Counted from the stretch's first letter, positions 1 through 7,429 are shown. The stretch: 13,527 nt of DNA from Chryseobacterium sp. (GCA_003852805.1 RDDY01000281.1:1-13527), one strand, 5' to 3'. The notes: generated by a model from the sequence alone, not told the origin. Program-made: numbers and translations.

Positions 1-71
1 TCTTTTTTACAGGAAACAAGACTGTTGGACAGTGAAACCGCTACAATTAATCCGATGAATGCTTTCCTCAT
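1..71 (-). CDS. Lipoprotein, N-terminal fragment (partial, runs off the left edge)
   Basis: Reading leftward from an ATG at 71, the frame stays open to the window edge and gives 23 codons. The peptide is a classic lipoprotein signal: Met-Arg-Lys start, a hydrophobic stretch (AFIGLIVAV), then a lipobox ending Leu-Val-Ser-Cys at residue 21, followed by lysines. The product is therefore probably exported and lipid-anchored through that cysteine. Nothing of the mature domain is in the window, so no function can be given. It is divergent from the GLPGLI-family gene. A TAACTTTA box at 93-100 on the same strand resembles the Bacteroidota -7 element and would give a leader of roughly 15 bases. The short length keeps confidence moderate. 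Confidence 0.6.
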   Translation of the reverse strand, partial: MRKAFIGLIVAVSLSNSLVSCKK

Positions 72-92
72 AAGTGTTTCTGAAATCTTACG

Positions 93-126
93 TAAAGTTA
101 GGAGAATTTTTCATGTTTTTTAACAT
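93..126 (-). promoter_or_regulatory. Candidate promoter -7 box and small palindrome in a divergent region
   Basis: On the minus strand, 100-93 reads TAACTTTA, one base off the Bacteroidota TAnnTTTG box, about 22 bases before the lipoprotein ATG. Where a -33 element would lie there is no TTG. Instead there is a perfect small inverted repeat, ATGTT-TTTT-AACAT (113-126), which could be a regulator site for the divergent pair. The plus-strand side towards the GLPGLI gene shows only a weak AGAATTTG (173-180). This is motif reading only. Confidence 0.3.
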
Positions 127-219
127 AAGTATTTCTCGGTCTCTTTCCGTTATTTAGCGAAAGTCGACGGGCAGAATTTGTAACAATCGGTAAAGGATGA
201 TGACTAATTCGTAAAGATT

Positions 220-1098
220 ATGATGAAACGAACCCTTCTCTTACTATTTGTTGCGGTGGCGGTAATTATGCAAGCACAGACTTCAGCCAACCGCTTCTTC
301 TATGAATTGACTTACAAACCGAAGACTGATTCGGCGCGTATGGAAACCGAGATGATGGTGCTGGATATTACGCCGACCAAATCCATTTATCGAGATTATA
401 TGGCCGTGTCTCAGGATTCTATTCTGAAAGCGGAAATAGAAATGATGCAGAAAAGCGGTATGTTTCGCGACATCAGCAAGAGCATAAAGCAGCCGAAAAT
501 CACTTATAAAATAACCAAAACCTATCCGTCGATGAAGACGCAGTACTCGGATGTCATCATGAGCGGTTTTACGCCGATGGCCATGGGTTACGGCGAAGAC
601 AATAAGTTTAATTGGACGATATTGCCCGAAACCGCCAAGATAGGCGAGTACAATGCTCAAAAGGCAACCACAGATTTCGGAGGCAGGAAATGGATCGCAT
701 GGTTCTCCGGTGATATTCCTTTTCAAGACGGGCCGTATAAGTTCTACGGTTTACCGGGTCTGATCGTAAAGTTGGAAGATGTCGACAACAATTTCTCTTG
801 GGTGCTCAAAGGCAACAAGAAAATCGACAACTACGACGAATATACTTTTACAGAGACTATGTCAGGTCTGAGCAAGCCCATCACCGAGGTCCCACGTGCC
901 AAGTTTGAAAAAACTTTTTCAGACTACAAAAAAGACCCTTTCGGCTCCATGAAAATGCAGATTCCTGCAAGCGCCTTAAATAACAAACTTCCGGGGCAAG
1001 ATATGACACTGGGCGAGATGATGAGAGAGCAGGAGAAAAAGCTAAAGGATATCTACAACAACATAGATAACCCGATAGAGCGGCCTGTCAATAAATAG
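220..1098 (+). CDS. GLPGLI family protein, exported
   Basis: The 292-residue protein begins with a signal peptide (about residues 1-20, hydrophobic core LLLLFVAVAVIM, ending QAQ), so it should be exported to the periplasm or beyond. The family signature GLPGLI is exact at residues 177-182. It is preceded by conserved-looking blocks: ILPETAKIGEYNAQKA (about 134-149), GGRKWIAWFSGDIP (154-167) and GPYKFY. The family is common and often multi-copy in Flavobacteriia, and its molecular function is not established. The C-terminal third is lysine- and methionine-rich and polar, with no transmembrane segment. Two tandem ATGs (220 and 223) are both usable and differ by one residue. It is transcribed alone and ends at a strong bidirectional terminator. 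A shadow frame of 147 codons on the other strand was discarded. Confidence 0.9.
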   Translation: MMKRTLLLLFVAVAVIMQAQTSANRFFYELTYKPKTDSARMETEMMVLDITPTKSIYRDYMAVSQDSILKAEIEMMQKSGMFRDISKSIKQPKITYKITKTYPSMKTQYSDVIMSGFTPMAMGYGEDNKFNWTILPETAKIGEYNAQKATTDFGGRKWIAWFSGDIPFQDGPYKFYGLPGLIVKLEDVDNNFSWVLKGNKKIDNYDEYTFTETMSGLSKPITEVPRAKFEKTFSDYKKDPFGSMKMQIPASALNNKLPGQDMTLGEMMREQEKKLKDIYNNIDNPIERPVNK

Positions 1099-1114
1099 TC
1101 ATTTGTTAACACAA

Positions 1115-1152
1115 AAAATAATCCCGAACCGTCGACGGTTCGGGATTATTTT
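1115..1152. terminator. Bidirectional rho-independent terminator (perfect 38-bp palindrome)
   Basis: Positions 1115-1133 and 1134-1152 are perfect reverse complements centred on GTCGAC. The core is GC-rich (CCCGAACC/GGTTCGGG). The outer arms are A-rich on the left and T-rich on the right, so a transcript from either side ends in a hairpin followed by U residues. It lies between the stop codons of the GLPGLI gene (1098) and the convergent sodC (1171), as expected for a shared terminator. Confidence 0.9.
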
Positions 1153-1170
1153 CTTTTTAGGTGTAGGAAG

Positions 1171-1704
1171 TTACTTAATCTCCACACAACCCACTCTGCC
1201 GCCGGCGTTGCCCGTTGGCTGGGTGTGGAAATCGTCACGGTCTGCGTGGATGATGACAGACTTGCCGATGATGTTTTTGCTCTCGTCATTACAGCCCAAA
1301 CACCATTTATCCGTCTCGAAAACCAGTCTCGCCGTCCCGTCTTTATCTGCGGTCAGGTTGCCTATATCGCCCATGTGGAAATGTTCGGCGCCCCATTTTC
1401 CATGATCGCTGCCGGCAGGATTCCAGTGCCCGCCTGCTGAGGTGGCATCAGCCGCTGAGCAATCGCCTTTTTCATGAATGTGGATGGCGTGAATGCCCGG
1501 TGTCAGTTTGTACGCATTGACATCCATAATCACCTTTTTCCCGTCTTGGCGGAAAGTAATGCGTCCTTGGGTGTCGGTGCCGCTTTTACCCATTATCTGA
1601 TAAGAAGCACTTTTTCGTGAAGCTTCAGATTGTTGATGTGTGGTGGTGCAGGAGAAAAGGAAGATTCCCGCTGCCGTTGCCAATAGTACGCTTTTAAGAT
1701 TCAT
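1171..1704 (-). CDS. sodC: Superoxide dismutase [Cu-Zn], lipid-anchored
   Basis: The 177-residue protein converts superoxide to oxygen and hydrogen peroxide in the cell envelope. Residues 1-19 form a lipoprotein signal with lipobox Leu-Phe-Ser-Cys (Cys19). The metal site is complete: His75 and His77 in HIHEKGDC, bridging His93 in GGHWNP, His101, His110 and Asp113 in HMGD, and His153 in IIHADRDD. Cys82 and Cys173 are placed for the conserved intramolecular disulphide, and TQPTGNAGGR (161-170) carries the conserved active-site arginine region. An additional CLGC pair (Cys135, Cys138) lies in the loop before the last strands. I believe related Bacteroidota enzymes share it, but could not check. 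The gene is monocistronic by position: convergent with the GLPGLI gene and preceded by another gene's terminator. No convincing promoter was seen in 1705-1770. Confidence 0.95.
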   Translation of the reverse strand: MNLKSVLLATAAGIFLFSCTTTHQQSEASRKSASYQIMGKSGTDTQGRITFRQDGKKVIMDVNAYKLTPGIHAIHIHEKGDCSAADATSAGGHWNPAGSDHGKWGAEHFHMGDIGNLTADKDGTARLVFETDKWCLGCNDESKNIIGKSVIIHADRDDFHTQPTGNAGGRVGCVEIK

Positions 1705-1770
1705 AGTCGTAAAATTTTTGATGCAAGTTGCAAAATTCCCGCCAAAGCTTCGAGCAAAGTCGAATGCAAT

Positions 1771-1793
1771 AAAAAGAGGGCCGCAGCCCTCTT
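1771..1793 (-). terminator. Rho-independent terminator of the T9SS-sorted protein gene
   Basis: An 8-bp stem (1774-1781 with 1786-1793, AAGAGGGC/GCCCTCTT) encloses a CGCA loop. Read leftward it is followed by a run of T (1775-1771). It begins 5 bases after the stop codon of the gene at 1798-2691 and separates it from sodC. Confidence 0.85.
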
Positions 1794-1797
1794 GGAT

Positions 1798-2691
1798 TTA
1801 TTTCTTGATGAAACGCGATGTATAGTCGCCCTCGTCTGTCAGCACCTTGATTATGTAGGCGCCTTTCGCCAGCGAAGATACATCAACCGCTTGTCTGCTT
1901 TGTTCAAAAACATGTGCTTTTGTCACACCGGTTGACTTGCCCGACATGTCGTAGATCAGCACTCCTTTGATGCGTACGCCACTCTTTAAGCTGATGTTTA
2001 CCTCTTTGTCGGCAACAGTCGGATAAATGCTCAGTCCTTCTTTGGAAGCGGCTTCCGTCACGCCTAACGCGGGGCGGGTTACCGTGAAGGTGTCCAGCCC
2101 GATGATGTTCGAATAAGATCCTGAAGGACCTCCGTTTTCCACAAAATACCTGAACGCCAGACGGCTTGTCGCACCGGCGGGAAGATCGCCTATCGTTGCG
2201 GTAAACTGTGTCCACGCGGTAGGATAATCAGCGCCATAACCTGGATTGATGTCCAACAATAGTGTCGTGAAGTCCCCTACAGAGGTTGCACTGCTGCCCA
2301 CCTCGGTGCTGTTGCCGGCAGTAGAAAGGCGTACCTGCAGACGGTCCGGATAAGTGGTACTGGGCGAACGAGTGTAGAAACTTACTATGTCTCCTTTCTG
2401 CAGCGTTACGGCAGGCGTCAGCAGCCAGTTGCTGATGGTGCCCGCACCTGTGGTACTGTTGAAATTGACCAATGCACAAGAGGTCTCGGCGCCTGAATGA
2501 GCAGGAGGAATGCCCGTTCCGCCACATTGTGCCCAGGTACTCGCACCTTTAGGCGCACTCTTGTTGACGGTATACCAACCGCCTGACCCGAGCATGTTAG
2601 CGACGCTGTCAAAGCCTTCCGATATAACGGTGGTCTGTGCGCTAACTGCGGTGATCGCCAAAGACGATAACACTAATAAAACTTTCTTCAT
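1798..2691 (-). CDS. Secreted choice-of-anchor J domain protein with T9SS type A sorting domain
   Basis: The 297-residue protein has a signal peptide (1-19, ending VSAQ). The middle region (about 20-205) resembles choice-of-anchor J / cleaved-adhesin domains: EGFDS at 25-29, GWYTVN at 38-43, a Trp-containing loop, SNWLLTPAV at 87-95, and a jelly-roll-like pattern ending NIIGLDTFTV. The C-terminal ~80 residues form a type A sorting domain for the type IX secretion system: LSIYPTVAD (220-228), IYDMSGK (246-252), and a final AYIIKV then basic RFIKK. The protein is thus probably exported by Sec, carried across the outer membrane by T9SS, and released or anchored at the surface. The usual YPNP motif is YPTV here. 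Ligand or partner is unknown. It is the only gene of its transcript, with a terminator right after the stop. Confidence 0.88.
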   Translation of the reverse strand: MKKVLLVLSSLAITAVSAQTTVISEGFDSVANMLGSGGWYTVNKSAPKGASTWAQCGGTGIPPAHSGAETSCALVNFNSTTGAGTISNWLLTPAVTLQKGDIVSFYTRSPSTTYPDRLQVRLSTAGNSTEVGSSATSVGDFTTLLLDINPGYGADYPTAWTQFTATIGDLPAGATSRLAFRYFVENGGPSGSYSNIIGLDTFTVTRPALGVTEAASKEGLSIYPTVADKEVNISLKSGVRIKGVLIYDMSGKSTGVTKAHVFEQSRQAVDVSSLAKGAYIIKVLTDEGDYTSRFIKK

Positions 2692-2812
2692 AATTAAAAT
2701 TTTAGGTTAATGATTGAGTATGTGAAATTAAAAAATTTTTTCATAAAATCAAGGATATTACTCATAAATAGATGTTTAACTGGTATCTATCAAAGTATTT
2801 CGCTATTTATAT

Positions 2813-2855
2813 GCATTTGTGACTGCGCGTTTGTCTCCAAATCCGGCATTTGTGA
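2813..2855 (+). repeat. Direct repeat GCATTTGTGA, two copies 33 bp apart
   Basis: Identical 10-base copies lie at 2813-2822 and 2846-2855. The 33-base period is close to three helical turns, so both copies would face the same side of the DNA. They sit 40-85 bases upstream of the candidate receptor promoter, a reasonable place for an activator site. No protein is assigned. Confidence 0.35.
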
Positions 2856-2895
2856 AAACGGAATATGGTGGTAGTGCGCTTAACATTTTAATCCT

Positions 2896-2925
2896 TTTGC
2901 AGTAGATAAGCTTGAATTATTTTTT
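2896..2925 (+). promoter_or_regulatory. Candidate promoter of the TonB-dependent receptor gene
   Basis: TTTG at 2896-2899 fits the Bacteroidota -33 element. After an 18-base spacer, TATTTTTT at 2918-2925 matches TAnnTTTG in 7 of 8 positions. A start near 2931 would give a leader of about 110 bases that includes the 2999-3024 hairpin. Confidence 0.4.
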
Positions 2926-2998
2926 CGCAGCAAATACAATACCGTTACCTTATTGCCGTTCAGATGTGTTTTTCGACGGTTCAGTTACAATTTTTTAG

Positions 2999-3024
2999 AA
3001 GAAAGCAGTGGTGACTGCTTTCTT
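2999..3024 (+). promoter_or_regulatory. Leader hairpin just upstream of the receptor start codon
   Basis: An 11-bp perfect stem (2999-3009 with 3014-3024, AAGAAAGCAGT/ACTGCTTTCTT) with a GGTG loop ends 19 bases before the ATG at 3044. It is followed by only one further T, so it is a poor intrinsic terminator. It may shape translation or mRNA stability of the receptor message. Confidence 0.5.
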
Positions 3025-3043
3025 TGCGGTAGAAATTGTTGCT

Positions 3044-5245
3044 ATGAAAACAAGATTATTTGCCTTGTCGGCTCTGTTCATCGTTTCGCTGTTAAATGCC
3101 CAAGTTCACATCAGTGGTGTGGTAACTTCTCGCAACAAACCGGTGAAAAACGTATCGGTGACGCTGAAGGATACCTACGACGGCGCGACTACAGATGAAA
3201 CCGGCCGTTACAGTTTTGAAACTTCTGAGAAAGGCAGCCAAAAATTGATTTTCAATGCGCCGGATTATGCTGAAGTGGAAAAGGAGGTGGTTATCGGCGA
3301 AGCGTCGGTGACGATGGATGCTGAGCTAAAAGAAAAGATAAGCGAGATCAGCGCGGTGACCATTACTGCCGGCAGCATAGAAGCCAGTGATAAAAAGAGA
3401 GCAACAGCACTGCTCAGTCCGGTCGATATTTACACCACCGCCGGTGCCGATGCACAGATCACCAAAGCCTTGGAATATTTGCCCGGTGTGCAGAAGGTCG
3501 GCGAAACTGAGGGCTTATTCGTGCGGGGCGGTACCGGTACCGAAACCAAGATCTTTATGGACGGTGCGCTGATCAATAATTACTTCAGCAACTCGGTGCC
3601 GGGAATTGCTGGCCGCGATCGTTTTAATACCTCGCTGTTTCAGGGGAATATTTTCTCAAGTGGTGGCTATTCTGCGCTGTATGGGCAGGCATTGTCATCG
3701 GTGCTGCTGCTGGAAAGTGTGGATTTGCCGGCACGCACTTCCTACGACATCAGCGGTTCACCACTGTTCCTTAGCGGCAGTTATCAATTTGTTGACGCCG
3801 ACAAAACCTATTCGTATGGCGTGCAGGCCGGTTACTCTAACCTGGGTTTAATGACAAAACTGCTCGACTTTAACACAGATTTTACCAAAGCGCCCGAAGC
3901 TTTTAATGGCAATGTAAACTTTAGATTCAAGACCAAAGGCGGTGGCATGCTGAAATATTACGGCAGTTATGACCAGAACGTCATGCGGTTGACATCGCCA
4001 AGCTTGGAGCCTGAATACAGCCAGAACAGCGTTGGGTTAAAAGGCGCCAACACTTTCCAGACGCTGGCTTTCCGTCAGAAGCTTGGCAGATATCTGCTGC
4101 GCGCCTCAACGTCTTATTCATTCAATAAAAATAATATCGATCTCGGCTATCTGAATAACGGTGCAACAGCGGCTGAAAACCAGGTCAACAATACTGGTAA
4201 CTACCTGAACGGCAAGATCGTGGTGGAACGGAAGATCAAACAGATCAGCGCAGTGCGTGGTGGAGTAGAGCTTAACAATGCTGATGAACGGACCGCATTT
4301 AACAGTTTTACTAAAAACTACAATGACCTGATCTCGTCGGTTTTTGCCGAAACCGATCTGGGTTTCAGCAATTATCTGTCAGCGAAAATCGGTATCCGCG
4401 CCGAGCATTCTTCTTATCTGAACAAAAATAATATTGCGCCACGGCTTGCGCTGGGTTACCGACTGTCAGCGAACTGGACGGGGTCGCTGGCGTACGGCAT
4501 TTTTTACCAGAATCCCGAGAGCAAATACATCAACTCTGCGGCGCCTTTGGATTTCCAACGTGCTGACCATTATATCTTCCAGGTTCAGCACAGTGCTAAC
4601 GGAAGAAGTCTTCGCATGGAAGCTTTTTATAAGAATTACGAGCATTTAATCAAAACTGTGGGTAACAGCAATTTTCAAACTGCTGTTAACAACGCGGGGA
4701 ATGGTTATGCGAAAGGTGTGGAAGTCTTCTGGCACGACAAGAAAAGCATCAAAACGGTGGACTACTGGTTGTCGTATTCTTATCTGGATACCGAGCGCGA
4801 CTTTCTGAATTATCCCGTAAGCCTGACGCCTGGCTTTGCGGCAAAACATACACTGTCTGCAGTTGCCAAGAAATTTGTGACACCGTGGAAGACGCAGTTC
4901 AATCTGTCCTACAATTTCGCCACCGGCAGACCTTATTACGACATCATTTCAGATAACCATCAAAATGTCATCCGTCATGAGGGCCGCCTGAAAAATTATA
5001 ACGCCTTGAACTTCAGTGTCAACTATCTGCCGAACCTCGGAAAAACCGACAGCAAAGCATTTACGGTGGTAGTTTTAGGCATCAACAATATTCTCGGCAC
5101 CAGGAATGTGTTCGGTTACAATTTCTCAAACGATGGCCTGCGAAGCATGCCTGTGGTGGCGCCTGTTAACCGTTTTGCTTTCATCGGCGTGTTCATCAGC
5201 TTCGGCATCGACAAGACCGATGAAGCCATCAACAGCAACCTGTAA
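3044..5245 (+). CDS. TonB-dependent outer-membrane receptor
   Basis: With the ATG at 3044 the protein has 733 residues and a good signal peptide (MKTRLFALSALFIVSLLNA, cleavage before Gln20). A GTG further upstream (3008) lies inside a hairpin and would bury that signal, so it was rejected. Residues about 21-98 form a carboxypeptidase-regulatory-like beta-sandwich (GVVTSRNKPVKNVSVTL, TDETGRYSF). The plug follows at about 105-225, with ALEYLPGVQ, GLFVRGGTGTETKIFMDG and GGYSALYGQALSSV. The remainder is a beta-barrel rich in aromatic alternating strands, with a final strand near FAFIGVFISFG. It should import a ligand across the outer membrane using TonB energy. The substrate cannot be told from sequence. 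No SusD partner lies next to it. The tail after the last strand (DKTDEAINSNL) is short and polar. The next genes encode a TPR-like secreted protein and a two-component system. Confidence 0.92.
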   Translation: MKTRLFALSALFIVSLLNAQVHISGVVTSRNKPVKNVSVTLKDTYDGATTDETGRYSFETSEKGSQKLIFNAPDYAEVEKEVVIGEASVTMDAELKEKISEISAVTITAGSIEASDKKRATALLSPVDIYTTAGADAQITKALEYLPGVQKVGETEGLFVRGGTGTETKIFMDGALINNYFSNSVPGIAGRDRFNTSLFQGNIFSSGGYSALYGQALSSVLLLESVDLPARTSYDISGSPLFLSGSYQFVDADKTYSYGVQAGYSNLGLMTKLLDFNTDFTKAPEAFNGNVNFRFKTKGGGMLKYYGSYDQNVMRLTSPSLEPEYSQNSVGLKGANTFQTLAFRQKLGRYLLRASTSYSFNKNNIDLGYLNNGATAAENQVNNTGNYLNGKIVVERKIKQISAVRGGVELNNADERTAFNSFTKNYNDLISSVFAETDLGFSNYLSAKIGIRAEHSSYLNKNNIAPRLALGYRLSANWTGSLAYGIFYQNPESKYINSAAPLDFQRADHYIFQVQHSANGRSLRMEAFYKNYEHLIKTVGNSNFQTAVNNAGNGYAKGVEVFWHDKKSIKTVDYWLSYSYLDTERDFLNYPVSLTPGFAAKHTLSAVAKKFVTPWKTQFNLSYNFATGRPYYDIISDNHQNVIRHEGRLKNYNALNFSVNYLPNLGKTDSKAFTVVVLGINNILGTRNVFGYNFSNDGLRSMPVVAPVNRFAFIGVFISFGIDKTDEAINSNL

Positions 5246-5331
5246 CGGTTCAGCCGAGAAAATTTACGGTTCAGCTGCATTTATTTAGATCAGAATCTAT
5301 TCTGCTATATCTTTAATAAAAATTTAAAAAC
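5246..5331 (+). promoter_or_regulatory. Gap before the TPR-like gene: weak promoter box and small palindrome
   Basis: The gap holds TATCTTTA at 5308-5315 (7 of 8 matches to TAnnTTTG) about 16 bases before the next ATG. A palindrome, CAGAAT-CT-ATTCTG (5291-5304), sits directly upstream, where a -33 element or regulator site would lie. ACGGTTCAGC occurs twice (5245-5254, 5266-5275). No terminator was seen, so read-through from the receptor gene is possible. Confidence 0.3.
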
Positions 5332-5973
5332 ATGAAAAAATTAGTCCTTGGTCTGCTGCTTACCGCCAGCCTTCACAGCTTTGCACAGACGACTTACGAG
5401 AAAGCGATGAACGATAAAATCGCCAAAATTGAACAGGTTCGCAGCGCCGATGAGCTGACGGCACTGTCGAACGATTTCACGCGCATCGCCGACAAAGAAA
5501 AAACACAATGGTTGCCGTATTACTACTCGGCTTATGCTACGCTCCAGCGTGGCCGCGCCATGATGCAACAAGGCAAAACCGCTGACCTGGACGCAGTAAC
5601 AGATGCGGCAGACGCGCAGATTGCAAAAGCAGAAGCCTTGTCGCCTAACAATGCAGAGCTGTTTATTCTGAAGAAAATGTCCCACGGTCTGCGGATGATG
5701 GTTAATCCACAAGCACGCTTTATGACCGAAGGCACTGCCGCTACCGAAGCGCTGACCAATGCGGAGAAACTGTCGCCGAATAATCCGCGGATCACTTTGT
5801 TAAAAGCTGAAGATATGTATTTTACGCCACCACAGTTCGGCGGTGATAAGGCAAAAGGCCTGGAACTGTTCAAGAAATCGCTGGATCAGTTCGACAGTTT
5901 TAAGCCTGCAACTGCGATGGATCCTAACTGGGGCAGGGCTGAGGCTGAGTACTTTCTGGCGAATAAGCCGTAA
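5332..5973 (+). CDS. Secreted TPR-like protein of unknown function
   Basis: The 213-residue protein has a signal peptide (1-19, ending HSFAQ), placing it in the periplasm. The rest is alanine-rich and helical. Two similar helical blocks end in ALSPNNAELFILKKM (about 102-116) and KLSPNNPRITLLKAEDMYF (about 145-163), a spacing and pattern typical of degenerate tetratricopeptide repeats. A block PPQFGGDKAKGLELFKKSL (about 165-183) and a final NWGRAEAEYFL (199-209) also look like TPR helices. Such repeats usually bind proteins, so a partner role for the receptor or the sensor kinase is possible, but this is inference from position only. The AT-rich leader (AAAAATTTAAAAAC) is typical of starts in this group. 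I do not recognise a named gene. Confidence 0.8.
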   Translation: MKKLVLGLLLTASLHSFAQTTYEKAMNDKIAKIEQVRSADELTALSNDFTRIADKEKTQWLPYYYSAYATLQRGRAMMQQGKTADLDAVTDAADAQIAKAEALSPNNAELFILKKMSHGLRMMVNPQARFMTEGTAATEALTNAEKLSPNNPRITLLKAEDMYFTPPQFGGDKAKGLELFKKSLDQFDSFKPATAMDPNWGRAEAEYFLANKP

Positions 5974-5986
5974 TGAGAAGTCTTTC

Positions 5987-6020
5987 AAACCTCATAGGTT
6001 TTTTAAAACCTATGAGGTTT
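5987..6020. repeat. Perfect 16-bp inverted repeat, probable dispersed palindromic element
   Basis: Positions 5987-6002 and 6005-6020 are exact reverse complements (arm AAACCTCATAGGTTTT) around a TT centre, 14 bases after the stop of the TPR-like gene. The hairpin would be strong. However, neither side has a following run of T (rightward it continues CCACC), so it is not a standard terminator. Palindromes of the AACCTAT/ATAGGTT kind recur between genes in many Flavobacteriia, to my recollection. A REP-like repeat that also protects the mRNA 3' end or slows transcription is the best reading. Confidence 0.65.
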
Positions 6021-6085
6021 CCACCATTCATCCCACAAGACCAACCACTCAACAATTATTAATTTTAAACAAGGATTACAGACAT

Positions 6086-6093
6086 TACCTTTG
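6086..6093 (+). promoter_or_regulatory. Promoter -7 box of the kinase-2TM-regulator operon
   Basis: TACCTTTG is an exact match to TAnnTTTG and ends only 7 bases before the ATG at 6101. Transcription would start almost at the start codon, giving a leaderless or nearly leaderless message. The -33 element is poor: only TTTT near 6063-6066. Confidence 0.5.
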
Positions 6094-6100
6094 AAGTGTC

Positions 6101-7429
6101 ATGAGAAGAAAATCGATTATATCGCTCTTTTGGATTTCGGTGGTCATCGGGATGGTGGTTTACCTCTTCCTAATCCGCGAGAAAACAGTGCAAAATGCGC
6201 TGCTATCCATCGGTGTGTCGCTGCTGTACACCCTGCCGCTGGCATATGGCAACGGCCTGATGAACGATTATCTGACACGGAAATTCTCCTGGGTAGAGCA
6301 GACGCGGCTGCGGGTAGCCTTGGGAATCATTGGTACGCTTGCCATAAATGTCATTGGTGTTCTGGCCATCAATTATATCAATTTTATACTGATTCAGGGG
6401 TTCGATGCAGCCGACTTCTTCAGCGGAGATTTAGCTTTATCCAACTGGCTCACCATCAATATTGCACTGCTCATCGCGGCCATTCTCCACGCAAAAGGCT
6501 TCATGGAAGAATGGAAGAAAACGGCGAAGCGCGAAGTGGTGGAGCAGAAGCTCATCGCAAAATCGGCCAACGCGCAATTTGAAAGTCTGAAGAATCAGCT
6601 CGATCCGCACTTTTTGTTCAATTCGCTGAATGTGTTGGACGCACTGATCGACGAAAACCCGGAGCAGGCACAGCGTTTCACCAACGCGATGTCGAAAGTG
6701 TACCGCTATGTTCTCGACCAAAAGGATAAAGAACTCGTCACCGTGCAGGAAGAAATAGATTTTGCTAAAGTCTATTGTGAACTGCTTGAAACCCGTTTTG
6801 AAGACAGCGTCAGCTTTGAATTTGATGTGGAGGACAGGGTGAAACAGCAGTTTGTGGTGCCACTGTCGCTGCAGTTACTGTTGGAGAATGCCATCAAACA
6901 CAATTTTGCTACCTCGGCAAGACCTTTACAGATCAGAATTTTTTCAGACGGCCGGGCGCTCTGCATTCAGAACAATTTACAGGCACGCGGAAATCTGAAA
7001 GACCGCGACGGTATCGGCCTGGCCAATATTGTACAGCGTTACGCGCTGCTAACCAAACAAAATGTTTTTATCGAAAAATCCGACCACAGTTTTACGGTTC
7101 GGATTCCAATTTTAACCCAAAAAATCACCGCTATGCAAACGCCCCGATCCACCTCTTCCGACGAGATGATTGCTTATGAAAAAGCAGCCAAACGCGTCAA
7201 AGAACTCAAAAGTTTCTACGGCAACATTACCTCGTATTGCCTGGTTATTCCGTTCTTGGTCTTTGTAAACCTCTACACTTCGCCCGAATACCACTGGTTT
7301 TGGTGGCCGATGCTGGGCTGGGGAATCGGTGTGGCATCGCACGCCATCCAGGTTTTCGGCGTCGGCAAAAATTGGGAAGACCGCAAGATTCGGGAGCTGA
7401 TGGAAAAAGAAAAGGTTAACTCTAAATAA
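6101..7429 (+). CDS. LytS/YehU-type sensor histidine kinase fused to a C-terminal 2TM domain
   Basis: The 442-residue inner-membrane kinase has about four N-terminal membrane segments (roughly 6-26, 32-50, 72-98, 115-131) with very short loops and no extracellular sensor domain. The His_kinase domain (PF06580 type) follows: KNQLDPHFLFNSLN with phosphoacceptor His170, the N-box LLLENAIKHN (Asn263), and the G-box DRDGIGLANI (301-310). The kinase core ends near residue 338. An additional 2TM domain (about 355-437) is fused after it: YEKAAKRVKELKSFY, two hydrophobic segments (377-391, 398-418), then NWEDRKIRELMEKE. An internal ATG (Met345) sits exactly at the junction. The next gene encodes the same type of 2TM domain alone, and the third encodes the LytTR regulator that is the likely phosphotransfer partner. 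The stimulus is unknown. Confidence 0.92.
   Translation: MRRKSIISLFWISVVIGMVVYLFLIREKTVQNALLSIGVSLLYTLPLAYGNGLMNDYLTRKFSWVEQTRLRVALGIIGTLAINVIGVLAINYINFILIQGFDAADFFSGDLALSNWLTINIALLIAAILHAKGFMEEWKKTAKREVVEQKLIAKSANAQFESLKNQLDPHFLFNSLNVLDALIDENPEQAQRFTNAMSKVYRYVLDQKDKELVTVQEEIDFAKVYCELLETRFEDSVSFEFDVEDRVKQQFVVPLSLQLLLENAIKHNFATSARPLQIRIFSDGRALCIQNNLQARGNLKDRDGIGLANIVQRYALLTKQNVFIEKSDHSFTVRIPILTQKITAMQTPRSTSSDEMIAYEKAAKRVKELKSFYGNITSYCLVIPFLVFVNLYTSPEYHWFWWPMLGWGIGVASHAIQVFGVGKNWEDRKIRELMEKEKVNSK

Larger units (their letters stand above)
2692..3043. other. Divergent intergenic region, AT-rich, candidate regulatory content
   Basis: This 352-base gene-free stretch separates the leftward T9SS-sorted protein from the rightward TonB-dependent receptor. 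It contains a symmetric A-tract (six A then six T, 2730-2741) likely to bend DNA. It also has a weak leftward -7 box (TATCCTTG, 2757-2750), a 10-base direct repeat GCATTTGTGA (2813-2822 and 2846-2855), a candidate rightward promoter (2896-2925) and a strong hairpin (2999-3024). No convincing small coding frame was found; short frames here lack signals or conservation clues. Confidence 0.6.

Noticed and set aside
283..726. 147-codon open frame opposite the GLPGLI gene
   Set aside because: It is His/Arg/Phe-rich, typical of an antisense shadow, with no signal or motif.
1513..1704. Additional CxxC pair in SodC (residues 135-138) as a novel metal site
   Set aside because: The normal copper/zinc ligands are complete and I recall similar cysteines in related enzymes, so novelty is not supported. 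The pair itself lies near 1291-1302.
3008..3043. GTG start giving a 745-residue receptor
   Set aside because: It lies inside a perfect hairpin and puts 12 residues before an otherwise ideal signal peptide. ATG 3044 is preferred.
2976..5275. ACGGTTCAG occurring at 2976, 5245 and 5266 around the receptor gene
   Set aside because: The word is nine bases long, and its copies lie in unrelated positions: one upstream in the leader and two after the stop. No symmetry or target duplication suggests an insertion, so it is probably chance.
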